Shown: positions 36,909 to 48,000 of the stretch, in pieces
Layout: every line of letters begins with the position of its first letter
Numbering within the stretch: position 1 is the stretch's first letter
Assembly: GCF_041449215.1 (NCBI RefSeq)
Contig: NZ_JBGNFV010000001.1
Span: 1,339,001 to 1,403,000 of the forward strand
Direction of reading: 5' to 3'
Source of the DNA: Roseivirga sp. BDSF3-8
GTDB taxonomy: Bacteria; Bacteroidota; Bacteroidia; Cytophagales; Cyclobacteriaceae
Length of the DNA: 64,000 bases
The notes under the pieces: generated by a model
What the model was told of the DNA's origin: nothing
Seen by the model: only the letters and a program-made list of their open reading frames with translations
Database searches by the model: none
Position numbers and translations under genes: made by a program

Positions 36909-39718
36909 TTATTGTCCTATAACTCCTTTTATCATAAGCACACCAATCATACCCTCTCCACTAGGAATTGTGACAATATCAAAAATTATTATACCAACCC
37001 CAACAAGTACTACACCTCCTACTAATATATCTTCAACAGTTTCGGAGCTAGGTGCATACCAAGGGTCAGATTTAGGATTAGGACTATTTACTATAGGGTC
37101 AATCCTCCTACCAGGAATAGGGTCACCAGTTTGATTGCCCTCTGGATCCCATACTCCTACATGTTTTCCTCGAGGATTGTACCTCTCAAGTTCTCCATGT
37201 AATCCATCCCATTCTAAAATATCACCATTCGGTAATTTCCATCTTTTTCTTTTACTTTTTCGTTTTGCCGGTTTTGCGTCTGGAAATCCCGGCAGTGTTC
37301 TAGGCGGTGGGGTATACCCTGCATGCTTCGTATTGTCGCCACCCGTCTCTTCCTCAAACCTAACCCCAGTAACATAAGAGTCCGTTAATTCACCTTCTTC
37401 ATTATACCAATCCATATGTGTCGTCACAAAATAGCCATATCTACCCCTGAAATGTATGGGCTGTGAATCAGGACTATATTTATTGTTGTTTTCAACACTT
37501 TCCCGGGTTCCCCATCCACCCTCTGAATAAACGCCATACCCCCCAGGATCCTTCGCAACCTCGGTCCTATCCCAAGGAACCACGTAATTTCGTTCCTTCA
37601 TTACCCTCATTAATGAGACTCTATCGCCTTTTGGGTCATTAAAGAAAGCTGGATTATTTGCGGCATATTGGTATGGAGTCCAGCTATTGTATAGGTTGGC
37701 TGCAATATCAATCGCATGGAACCTCCCCAGTGCCGGATCATACTCCCTATACTGCGTACTATAGAAGCGGGGGCGCCTAGCCCGTTTCCTTCTGCCAGTC
37801 GCTGCCAGCATTGTATAGCTTACGATTCGGGTCAGTAGGTAGGGCCGTGTTAACAGCTACCCCCTCCATCTGCAAGCCAAATGGATAGTAGTGATTCTCC
37901 TGCAGGACTACCGCTCTATCAGGCTTGCGGTGGTCGATCTGCAGATCATCAAACCACACATCTTGTGTATCCTGGCTGCGGAGCTGCACCACTACATAGC
38001 CATTATCCGAAGCTGTTAGTGTACCCTCTATCTGCGCCCAGAAGGTACTGCTGCCTACAGGCACAGCCTGTGAAGATACCAGCGCACTGTCTTTATCATA
38101 AAGCAGCAGCTCCAGATAAGCCGCCGGGGCCGTACTGAGCGTAGTTTCCGAAATACTCAGATTGCTGGTGCTTTCCTTCTTATTTCCAAACAGCGCCTTA
38201 CCGATCGGGTACAGGGCCGCCAGGTTAAACCTGACACCTCCGCCAGACGCTTTGCCGTCACCAGTGCCCGGTATACGCGGGGTCGTAGTAAAGAGCGGAG
38301 CCGTAAAGGTGAAGGTATTGTTTCCTCCATCCGAAGGCTGTTCTTCCGTCAGCATCTGCTGGCTCGATGAGCTCGTGCTCTGGTCGTCGTAGTAATAGAA
38401 TACCGAGGCATCAATCGTATCGCCTTTCATCACCGGTATCGAGATGTAGGGGCCCGTCGCATTCGTCACCTTAGCAGAAGAGGCACCGCTAAGCGCCTGA
38501 GTGCCATCACGGAAAGCGGTGACATTTTTGAATTTCGGGTAGTCGCCCTCTTCATCCGCACCCGCTTCCATCGTCAGCAGGTGCTGGTTTTGGCTCGCCT
38601 CCACCGGCGTCCAGCTTACGCGCGTATTGCCCTGGTGGTCAGTGTAGAAGTATTCATAGTGATAGCTTGTGTCCTGCTTCACCAGGCGTCCCTCCGGCAT
38701 AGGCAGGTAGCTCAACGCAGGTGTCAGCCCTTCCTTATGCTCCCACACCATTCCCCCGATCATATCCCGGATGATAGTGCTGTCATTGTTAATCTTCACC
38801 CGCTCCTGTAGCCGCTGGCCCGTGGCACTATATACATAGGTGACGGTAGCACTATCGCTGGTAACCGTAGATGTCTTGCTCAGGATGTTATAGGTGATAT
38901 CGATAGCCTTGTTTTCATCCTGCGTCAGGTTGCCGTCCTGGTCATACGTATACTCAGTCGACAGGGTGGCGCCATCTATAAAGCCTTTCGCATTGGCCGA
39001 GGCATCAGATACGCTTAGCAGGCGGTTACTACCTGCCTTATAATTATAGGTTAGCTGATCGATGACCGTAGCCGAGCTCGTATCGCTTAGCTGGGCGTAC
39101 CTAGTTAAGCCCTCAATATTACCATTCGCGTCATAGCTCAGGCCATTCACATCATAAGCATCCGCCTCAGCGTTCCAGGCGCCATTTTCATAGCCTTTAT
39201 AGTCCGCACTCAGCAGCCTGCCCATATCATCGTAGGCAAAGGTATAGCTACGCGTACGTTTCGGTTGGTTGTCGCTTATTTCGTTATTCGTTTTCCACAC
39301 AATCGCGCTGATGTTGCCATCATAGCGGCCTTCATTATTTAGCCCCGCCTCCTGCTCATTATACCACAGCTCGAAGCCGAATACATCCTTCAGTGCATTC
39401 GTCTGTACGGAGTCTAATGAAGCATCATTGAGCGCAATGAGCCAGCCACGGATGTTGTGGCGCATGTCCACCGCCTGGAAGAAGCGGCTGTTGTCCTGGT
39501 AGCCGTGCAGGTCCTTCCCGATAAGCTGGCCCAGCGTATTGTAGCGGTAGTTCGCTACCAGCACTTCCGGCTGCTCATTTACCTGGTGGTGCACCTGCAG
39601 CACCCGGCCCGCATGGTCGTAGCTAAAGCGGTCACGGGTCGTCACCGAGTCCGCAGCGCCGTACACCGTCGTCTCCTGGCGCAGCGGCTTACCCTCAAAG
39701 TCGTGGGCCACGGTGCTG
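36909..39718 (-). pseudogene. Orphan Rhs cassette with colicin E3-type rRNase tip
   Basis: Core homology starts at 39718 inside STVAHDFEGKPLRQET, has no signal peptide and ends with QKETG + TAG in the 13-nt insertion (37769-37782). The tip frame (FYSTQYREYDPALGRFHAID) uses a different junction (IAANLYNSWTPYQYAANNPA). It contains a Lys/Arg-rich stretch and LEWDGLHGELERYNPRGKHV followed by PIPGRRIDP, an excellent match to the catalytic domain of colicin E3/cloacin, which cleaves 16S rRNA in the ribosome A-site. E3 catalytic Asp, His and Glu correspond to Asp 202, His 205 and Glu 207/209 of the tip frame. Unusually, about 60 residues with a hydrophobic segment follow the nuclease domain. Confidence 0.85.
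37769..37782 (+). repeat. GC-rich 14-bp insertion unit (GGGGGCGCCTAGCC)
   Basis: Identical in sequence and position (core-tip junction) to the units at 36363 and 41658. Confidence 0.85.
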
Positions 39719-39840
39719 GTGTATTTTATGGTGAGTTCAAAGAAAACAATTAATGTTTACTAAGCAATTGTTAACACAATAATGTATTCATGTGATACCA
39801 TATGAATTTTTGCTATTACTTTGTTAAATTCTTCGAAACT

Positions 39841-40611
39841 TTAAAAAAGCATATTTTTTAGATATTCCTCAGAGTTTTTAGTAACCATATTAAGATTATC
39901 AAATAATTGCTCTTCAGTAAAAAACTTCGGAACTAAGATGAGTTGTGTTTTGTTTGTTAATGGGTGAAACTTAAATACAATCTCCTTAGTGTCGCTAATT
40001 ATAGTATATATTCCATTAATCCATTTGGTGTATTTTATTAAATCTTTAAATAGTATACGATTTGGTTGAAAGTCTAAAAATGGTACAAAATATTCTTTTT
40101 TTTCTAAAATATTAATAACCTTAAATTGAAGAACTTCCCTGTCATCCTCTACAATAACCCCAATTCCAACTTTATATTTCCTATTATGTGAGAACTTTAT
40201 AGGATGTAAGTCGTATGAATGCCTATATCCATTTTGTCTAAATTCATTTGTAAGGCCTTGGAAGTAACTAGTTAAATCTCCTTCAAATTTGTCAGAAAGG
40301 TTTTTCACGCTTTGTAAAATATATTTTAATATTTCTTCATTTTTGTGTTCAAATGATAAGCTGGAGAAGTCTGTTGCATCAAATCGATCAACATATTCTA
40401 TAACAGAAAGATACCCCTTTATAGGGCCAAACACCTGTTTGCTATTTACTTCACCATCAGCTATCATTGCAATTTTAGTAATTCCAGAAGTCTTGATTTT
40501 TGAGTTTGCCAATTTCATATTTAAGAAGTCTGTAATTACATGAGCCCTTTCATCAAATAGCTTACTATCATCTCTCGACTGTTGATTTTTAGTGTATAAA
40601 CTTATCCACAT
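39841..40611 (-). CDS. Putative immunity protein (256 aa, unrecognised)
   Basis: AT-rich, soluble protein with mixed helix and strand (LFDERAHVITDFLNMKLANS, LQSVKNLSDKFEGDLTSYFQ, FKVINILEKKEYFVPFLDFQ, IVFKFHPLTNKTQLILVPKF). No leader, so cytoplasmic, as expected against a nuclease tip. It starts 9 bp after the stop of the toxin at 40621 and is followed by a 120-bp AT-rich gap before the next truncated core. Family unknown; call rests on position. Confidence 0.65.
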   Translation of the reverse strand: MWISLYTKNQQSRDDSKLFDERAHVITDFLNMKLANSKIKTSGITKIAMIADGEVNSKQVFGPIKGYLSVIEYVDRFDATDFSSLSFEHKNEEILKYILQSVKNLSDKFEGDLTSYFQGLTNEFRQNGYRHSYDLHPIKFSHNRKYKVGIGVIVEDDREVLQFKVINILEKKEYFVPFLDFQPNRILFKDLIKYTKWINGIYTIISDTKEIVFKFHPLTNKTQLILVPKFFTEEQLFDNLNMVTKNSEEYLKNMLF

Positions 40612-41657
40612 AATTAAAAATTAATACCATGGTACAGGCCTACGTTGAAATACAGGTAATCTATGATGTCTATAATTGTAAAAAGTAACATACCACTTTT
40701 CTAACAATAAAGCTTCATATCTACCTGGGATATTGTTGTGCAAAATATTATACCCATAAACATAGGGTTGTCCTAATGCTTTAGCTTCTCTATTAAAGTA
40801 TGCTACCTGGTTCTCAACTCGTTGACCTTGATCACTTGATATTCCATATTTTACAATCTCATAATTTTCCCACTCATGATTATTCCAGTCTTCTATCTCT
40901 TCTAAGCTAGTCACCCCTTTATATCTATAAATTTCATAAAGATAATTAGGTTTTCGACTTCTTCTGTCATTAGCATGATAAGTTGCTCCTGATATTACAC
41001 CAAGTGCTGCAAGTATCTCTTCGGCAGCTGCTACCATCCAAAAAATAGCCGCGGGGCTTGCTATCTTATTATTAGATCTTTTTTGAATATCAACTCCCAC
41101 AAACTCCCAAGAACCAGGAAAAAATGTATAGATTTTGTTAGGATCAAGGTCATTTGGATCACCACCTTTTGCGAGCCATTCTTCATAAGATATTGCGCCG
41201 CCACCTATTGGGTTCCATTTACTTCGAATTGTAAAACCGACACTTTCAGCTATTTCTTTTCTCTTTTCTTCATTCTTACGACCATACACATCTGATACTC
41301 CTGAAAACTGTAAGAACTGCCTGACAGACATTCTCTGTGCCAAAACATTGTAGTTTTTTGCTTCTAGGTGTAATTTATTACTCCAATGATTACTAGATCC
41401 TAAACCTACTCTTGTAGTTCGCCACGCCATTTGGCTTCCTCCTACAGGATCCTGACTGAAAAATTGCATCTCTATTGGCACTGGGTTATTGAGGCTTCGC
41501 CAAGCCACCTGCGCCCCATTCGGGTCATTAAAATTCACCGGATCATTATACCCATACATATACGGCGTCCACGTAGCAAACTTACTTGCCATCGGATCAA
41601 TCGCATGGAACCTCCCCAGTGCCGGATCATACTCCCTATACTGCGTACTATAGAAGC

Positions 41658-41671
41658 GGGGGCGCCTAGCC
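41658..41671 (+). repeat. GC-rich 14-bp insertion unit (GGGGGCGCCTAGCC)
   Basis: Third identical copy at the Rhs core-tip junction. Confidence 0.85.
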
Positions 41672-44405
41672 CGTTTCCTTCTGCCAGTCGCTGCCAGCAT
41701 TGTATAGCTTACGATTCGGGTCAGTAGGTAGGGCCGTGTTAACAGCCACTCCTTCCATCTGGAGGCCAAACGGATAGTAGTGGTTCTCCTGGAGAACTAC
41801 CGCTCTATCCGGCTTGCGGTGATCTATCTGCAGATCGTCGAACCATACATCCTGTGTATCCTGGCTGCGGAGTTGCACCACGACATAGCCATTATCTGAA
41901 GCTGTCAGTGTACCGTTTATCTGCGCCCAGAAGGTACTGCTACCTACAGGCACAGCCTGTGAAGATACCAGCGCACTGTCTTTATCATAAAGGATCAGCT
42001 CCAAATAAGCCGCCGGGGCCGTACTGAGCGTACTTTCCGAAATACTCAGATTGCTGGTGCTTTCCTTCTTATTCCCAAACAGCGCCTTACCGATCGGGTA
42101 CAGGGCCGCCAGGTTAAACCTCACACCTCCGCCAGCCGCCTGGTTGTCACCCGTGCCCGGTATACGCGGGGTCGTAGTAAAGAGCGGAGCCGTAAAGGTG
42201 AAATCATTACCAGACCCACCTGTCTCCTGCTCGCTAGTCAGCATCTGCTGGCTGGATGAACTCGTGCTCTGGTCATCATAGTAATAGTATACCGAGGCAT
42301 CGATGGTATCGCCTTTCATCACCGGTATCGAGATGTAGGGGCCCGTCGCGTTGGTCACCTTGGCAGATGATGCGCCGCTAAGCGCCTGGGTGCCATCCCG
42401 GAAAGTAGTCACGTTCTTGAATTTCGGGTAGTCACCCTCTTCATCTGCACCGGCTTCCATGGTCAGCAGGTGCTGGTTTTGGCTCGTCTCCACCGGCGTC
42501 CAGCTTACGCGCGTATTGCCCTGGTGGTCGGTGTAGAAGTATTCATAGCGGTAGCTTGTGTCCTGCTTCACCAGGCGTCCCTCCGGCATAGGCAGGTAGC
42601 TCAGCGCAGGTGTCAGCCCTTCCTTATGCTCCCAAACCATACCTCCTATCATATCCCTGATAATGGCACTGTCACTATTAATCACCACCCGCTCCTGTAG
42701 CCGCTGGCCCGTCGCACTATATACATAGGTGACGGTAGCACTATCACTCGTAACCGTTGCGGTCTTACTTAGAATGTTATAGGTGATATCGATGGCCTTG
42801 TTTTCATCCTGCGTCAGGTTGCCGTCCTGGTCATACGTATATTCAGTCGACAGGGTCGCACCGTCTATAAAGCCTTTCGCATTGGCCGAAGCATCAGATA
42901 CGCTTAGCAGGCGGTTACTGCCCGCCTTATAATTATACGTTAGCTGGTCTATCACCGTGGCCGCGCTCGTATCGCTTAACTGAGCGTACCGCGTCAGTCC
43001 CTCGATATTACCATTCGCGTCATAGCTCAGGCCATTCACATCATAAGCATCCGCCTCCGCGTTCCAGGCACCATTTTCATAGCCTTTATAGTCCGCACTC
43101 AGCAGCCTGCCTATATCATCGTAGGCAAAGGTATAGCTACGCGTACGTTTCGGCTGGTTGTCGCTTATTTCGTTATTCGCTTTCCACACAATCGCGCTGA
43201 TGTTTCCATCATAGCGGCCTTCATTATTCAGCCCCGCCTCCTGCTCATTATACCGCAGCTCGAAGCCGAATACATCTTTCAGCGCATTGGTCTGTACGGA
43301 GTCTAATGAAGCATCATTGAGCGCAGTGAGCCAGCCACGGATATTGTGGCGCATGTCCACTGCCTGGAAGAAGCGGCTATTGTCCTGGTAGCCGTGCAGG
43401 TCCTTCCCGATAAGCTGGCCCAGCGTATTGTAGCGGTAGTTCGCTACCAGCACTTCCGGCTGCTCATTTACCTGGTGGTGCACCTGCAGCACCCGGCCCG
43501 CATGGTCATAGCTAAAGCGGTCGCGGGTCGTCACCGAGTCCGCAGCGCCGTACACCGTCGTCTCCTGGCGCAGGGGCTTGCCCTCAAAGTCATAAGCCAC
43601 CGTGCTAATGTCCTGTACCTGCAGGTTCAGGTGATTATTAGACTGGCTCTGGATCACCCGGCCCCACTCATCGTAAAAGAGGCGCTTGATAAGCCAGTCA
43701 TCCGTTCCCAGCACACGTTCTTTAGAGACTACGGCCATACCGCGTATACGCTCATGGGCAGTAGCTTCCTGTCCCTCTACTATGCCCGGCTCGTAGTAGT
43801 CCGATGCCAGGCGGCCGTTACCGTCACGGTCCGTATCGTAGTGGTCGTAGTAAGAGACCGTCAGCACAGCCGATTCAGGCACCTGCGGAAATACATTATT
43901 GGTATACCCGTGCAGCCCGCTCGCACTCTCCCTTTCATAGCGGATGCCGCCCTGGCTGTAGTAGCTGTCTATGTCCTGTTGTAGCTGGCTGCGGGTTTTC
44001 GTACTTGTCCATATCCCGCTATACACAGGCCGCTGCCTGCGGTCATATTTGATAAAGGTCCACTTATCCTCCTGCCGCAGACGGCCGTCCTGTACCAGGG
44101 CGGTACGTCCCAGCGGATCATACAGATAGTACACAGGCGCCTTATCGGGAAACCTGGCCTCGCTGATGCGGCCCTCTTCATCATATACATAACTAAACAG
44201 CAACTCGCTGACCGTAGAGGAGGTCAGGTCCCAGGTGCCCCCGGCAGCCTCCAGTATTTCATGGGCTTTGGGCGGCACGGTGTAGCGTAGTCGACCGGCC
44301 AGGTCGTAGCTGTAGTACGTCCGGTAAAACAGGCCATCATCATACTGCTGCTCCGTCATTATCGTGCGACCACTATTGCCGGTAAAGTTCCGCACGACGC
44401 GGCCC
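41671..44405 (-). repeat. 2.7-kb direct repeat of the intact Rhs core (copy in orphan)
   Basis: Corresponds to 46021-48755 at a constant offset of 4350 bp. By eye long stretches are identical, for example 43601-44400 against 47951-48750. The few differences cluster between 41800 and 42200. Ends are the insertion unit on one side and GGCCC|AACCG on the other. Confidence 0.9.
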
Positions 44406-44454
44406 AACCGTCTCTCTGCCAGTTGATACTAGTCTAATATTTATCTTGAGAAAG

Positions 44455-45009
44455 CTATTTCTTTACTAAGAAAATACTCGTCACAATTAGAATTATAGCT
44501 AGGGTTAGAATTATTCCCAAATTCAAGTGTTTAATATATGATATTTGATGGACTACTTGTTCCTGCCTAAGGAACTGAATATCGCTATATAATTCGTTGT
44601 AAGATTTGATAGATATAAGTTCCTGTGCCAATACAGGATCAATTTCCATTAATTTTGAATCAGGTAGTGGGAAATGAATAGAATTAGAATTAAGTGGATT
44701 ATTGAAATTACGAGACCACCCACAACTACTTACAGTAATTCCATGACTCGATTCACTAGCATAAAAAAGCCATTTTTCTCCCTTTTGGACAGAAATAGAA
44801 CATGAGAATTTATCAAATAGTTTAATATAAGAAGGTAGCTTCCCCTTAAATACTTCAATTACCTCAATATCATTTTCTAAAACTCTTCCTATGAAAACAT
44901 AATCGGATTTTTCATAGTCATCAGACTTTTCAACATGCGAGACACAATCACAGCAATAAGCTGTAGTAGAACAAAAAAACATTATAAGTATTAAGAAAAC
45001 TTTATTCAT
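44455..45009 (-). CDS. TIMP/NTR-like immunity protein (putative metallopeptidase inhibitor)
   Basis: A 184-residue protein. After a signal peptide (MNKVFLILIMFFCSTTAYC) the mature protein would begin near CDCVSHVEKS, the Cys-x-Cys N-terminus typical of tissue inhibitors of metalloproteinases and related NTR domains. SDYVFIGRVLENDIEVIEVF, FKGKLPSYIKLF and KFSCSISVQKGEKWLFYASE follow, as in bacterial TIMP-like proteins. There are two more cysteines (FSC, SSCGW) for disulfides. A C-terminal membrane segment (IILTLAIILIVTSIFLVKK) anchors it. It overlaps the Rhs toxin gene by 8 bp. In TIMPs the first Cys coordinates the peptidase zinc, which would fit neutralising the HEXXGH tip of the Rhs protein directly upstream. 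Confidence 0.75.
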   Translation of the reverse strand: MNKVFLILIMFFCSTTAYCCDCVSHVEKSDDYEKSDYVFIGRVLENDIEVIEVFKGKLPSYIKLFDKFSCSISVQKGEKWLFYASESSHGITVSSCGWSRNFNNPLNSNSIHFPLPDSKLMEIDPVLAQELISIKSYNELYSDIQFLRQEQVVHQISYIKHLNLGIILTLAIILIVTSIFLVKK

Positions 45010-48000
45010 TTTTGTGATATTTATCGTACATTGAATGGTACTTTTCCGGCATTCTTTTAAAACCTACCTCTCTATGATAGTATATCCACATGACACTAAC
45101 AGAATTATCTTTAAATGAATCAGTAGTATCTGCCCAATATCTACTATCTATAACAGCAAAAAAGGCTTTATGGTGATCTTTTGTGTCATCACCATATTTC
45201 ATGATTCCATGGCCATAAGCCTCATGAATAGTTAATGCACGAATATTTGCTTTAGTTTTCTCATATGACTTAATGTCAAAATTAATATGATGCCTCCCTT
45301 CAATAAGTCCTCTATATTCAGCATTAGCATAATTCAATTTTTGAAAAGTCAAATGTACGTCGTCTTTGCTAAGAATCGAACCATCATTCAAAACTAAACC
45401 ATCAATTATATCATAATAATCTGATTTACTCAAATGAACTTCATCCTGCTGACCAACCCCAATAAGCTCCCAAGCTCCTAAAGAATATTGATAATCTACA
45501 CCCTTTTTCAGCCTGCCCTTATCACCGCCTGCAGCTACCCACTCTTCGTATGTTGCATCACCACCACCATGAGGATTCCATCGAAATCTATAAGTTTTTC
45601 CTGTTGCTCTTATTACCTCCTCTTCACGTTTTTCATCTACCCTCCCATAAATATCGGTAATTCCAGAGAATTGAAAGAAACCTCTAATTGACATTCTCTG
45701 CGACAAAACATTGTAGTTTTTTGCTTCTAGGTGTAATTTGTTACTCCAATGATTAGCTGATCCCAAGCCTACTCTATTCGATCGCCATGCATCATGACTT
45801 CCTCCAATAGGATCCTGACTGAAAAACTGCATCTCTATAGGTACGGGGTTATTGAGGTTTCGCCAAGCCGCCTGAGCCCCATCCGGATCATTAGCATTCA
45901 CCGGATCATTATACCCAAACATATACGGCGTCCACGTAGCAAACTTACTCGCCAACGGATCTATCGCATGGAACCTCCCCAACGCCGGATCATACTCCCT
46001 ATACTGCGTACTATAGAAACCCGTTTCCTTCTGCCAGTCGCTGCCAGCATTGTATAGCTTACGATTCGGGTCAGTAGGTAGGGCTGTGTTAACAGCCACT
46101 CCTTCCATCTGGAGACCAAATGGATAGTAGTGATTCTCCTGCAAAACTACCGCCCTATCAGGCTTTCGGTGATCGATCTGCAGATCATCGAACCACACAT
46201 CCTGTGTATCCTGGCTGCGGAGTTGCACCACTACATAGCCATTATCTAAAGCCGTCAGTGTACCCTCTATCTGCGCCCAGAAGGTACTGCTACCTACAGG
46301 CACGGCCTGTGAAGATACCAGCGCACTGTCTTTATCATAAAGCAGTAGCTCCAGGTAAGCCGCCGGGGCCGTACTGAGTGTACTTTCCGAAATACTCAGA
46401 TTGCTGGTACTTTCCTTCTTATTCCCAAACAGCGCCTTACCGATCGGGTACAGGGCCGCCAGGTTAAACCTGACACCTCCGCCAGCCGCCTGGCTGTCAC
46501 CCGTGCCCGGTATTCGCGGGGTCGTAGTAAAGAGCGGAGCCGTAAAGGTGAAATCATTACCAGACCCACCTGTCTCCTGCTCGCTAGTCAGCATCTGCTG
46601 GCTGGATGAACTCGTGCTCTGGTCATCATAGTAATAGTATACCGAGGCATCGATGGTATCGCCTTTCATCACCGGTATCGAGATGTAGGGGCCCGTCGCG
46701 TTGGTCACCTTGGCAGATGATGCGCCGCTAAGCGCCTGGGTGCCATCCCGGAAAGTAGTCACGTTCTTGAATTTCGGGTAGTCACCCTCTTCATCTGCAC
46801 CGGCTTCCATGGTCAGCAGGTGCTGGTTTTGGCTCGTCTCCACCGGCGTCCAGCTTACGCGCGTATTGCCCTGGTGGTCGGTGTAGAAGTATTCATAGCG
46901 GTAGCTTGTGTCCTGCTTCACCAGGCGTCCCTCCGGCATAGGCAGGTAGCTCAGCGCAGGTGTCAGCCCTTCCTTATGCTCCCAAACCATACCTCCTATC
47001 ATATCCCTGATAATGGCACTGTCACTATTAATCACCACCCGCTCCTGTAGCCGCTGGCCCGTCGCACTATATACATAGGTGACGGTAGCACTATCACTCG
47101 TAACCGTTGCGGTCTTACTTAGAATGTTATAGGTGATATCGATGGCCTTGTTTTCATCCTGCGTCAGGTTGCCGTCCTGGTCATACGTATATTCAGTCGA
47201 CAGGGTCGCACCGTCTATAAAGCCTTTCGCATTGGCCGAAGCATCAGATACGCTTAGCAGGCGGTTACTGCCCGCCTTATAATTATACGTTAGCTGGTCT
47301 ATCACCGTGGCCGCGCTCGTATCGCTTAACTGAGCGTACCGCGTCAGTCCCTCGATATTACCATTCGCGTCATAGCTCAGGCCATTCACATCATAAGCAT
47401 CCGCCTCCGCGTTCCAGGCACCATTTTCATAGCCTTTATAGTCCGCACTCAGCAGCCTGCCTATATCATCGTAGGCAAAGGTATAGCTACGCGTACGTTT
47501 CGGCTGGTTGTCGCTTATTTCGTTATTCGCTTTCCACACAATCGCGCTGATGTTTCCATCATAGCGGCCTTCATTATTCAGCCCCGCCTCCTGCTCATTA
47601 TACCGCAGGTCGAAGCCGAATACATCTTTCAGCGCATTGGTCTGTACGGAGTCTAATGAAGCATCATTGAGCGCAGTGAGCCAGCCACGGATATTGTGGC
47701 GCATGTCCACTGCCTGGAAGAAGCGGCTATTGTCCTGGTAGCCGTGCAGGTCCTTCCCGATAAGCTGGCCCAGCGTATTGTAGCGGTAGTTCGCTACCAG
47801 CACTTCCGGCTGCTCATTTACCTGGTGGTGCACCTGCAGCACCCGGCCCGCATGGTCATAGCTAAAGCGGTCGCGGGTCGTCACCGAGTCCGCAGCGCCG
47901 TACACCGTCGTCTCCTGGCGCAGGGGCTTGCCCTCAAAGTCATAAGCCACCGTGCTAATGTCCTGTACCTGCAGGTTCAGGTGATTATTAGACTGGCTCT

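Larger units (their letters stand above)
40621..44405 (-). pseudogene. Orphan Rhs cassette, longest core, GIY-YIG-like tip
   Basis: Core from GRVVRNFTGNSGRT (44405) to QKETG is nearly identical to the intact gene's core (offset 4350 bp). It is cut off from the tip by TAG and frameshift in the 13-nt insertion (41658-41671). The tip frame has the shared pre-toxin block (MQFFSQDPVGGSQMAWRTTR ... HWSNKLHLEAKNYNVLAQRM), the block KWNPIGGGAISYEEWLAKGG, a hydrophobic spacer, then YLYEIYRYKGVTSLEE, YEIVKYGISSDQGQR and ALLLEKWYVTFYN. The EIYRY...IVKYGIS...R...E order resembles GIY-YIG/URI nucleases (Tyr, Tyr-Gly, Arg, Glu). Just upstream of 44405 the DNA reads like a fragment of WQRET, so a deletion fused another junction to the core start. 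Confidence 0.75.

Noticed and set aside
43346-43984. 212-codon plus-strand frame, repeated at 47696-48334
   Set aside because: It is antisense to the Rhs core and repeats only because the core repeats. Composition is that of a reverse-strand shadow.
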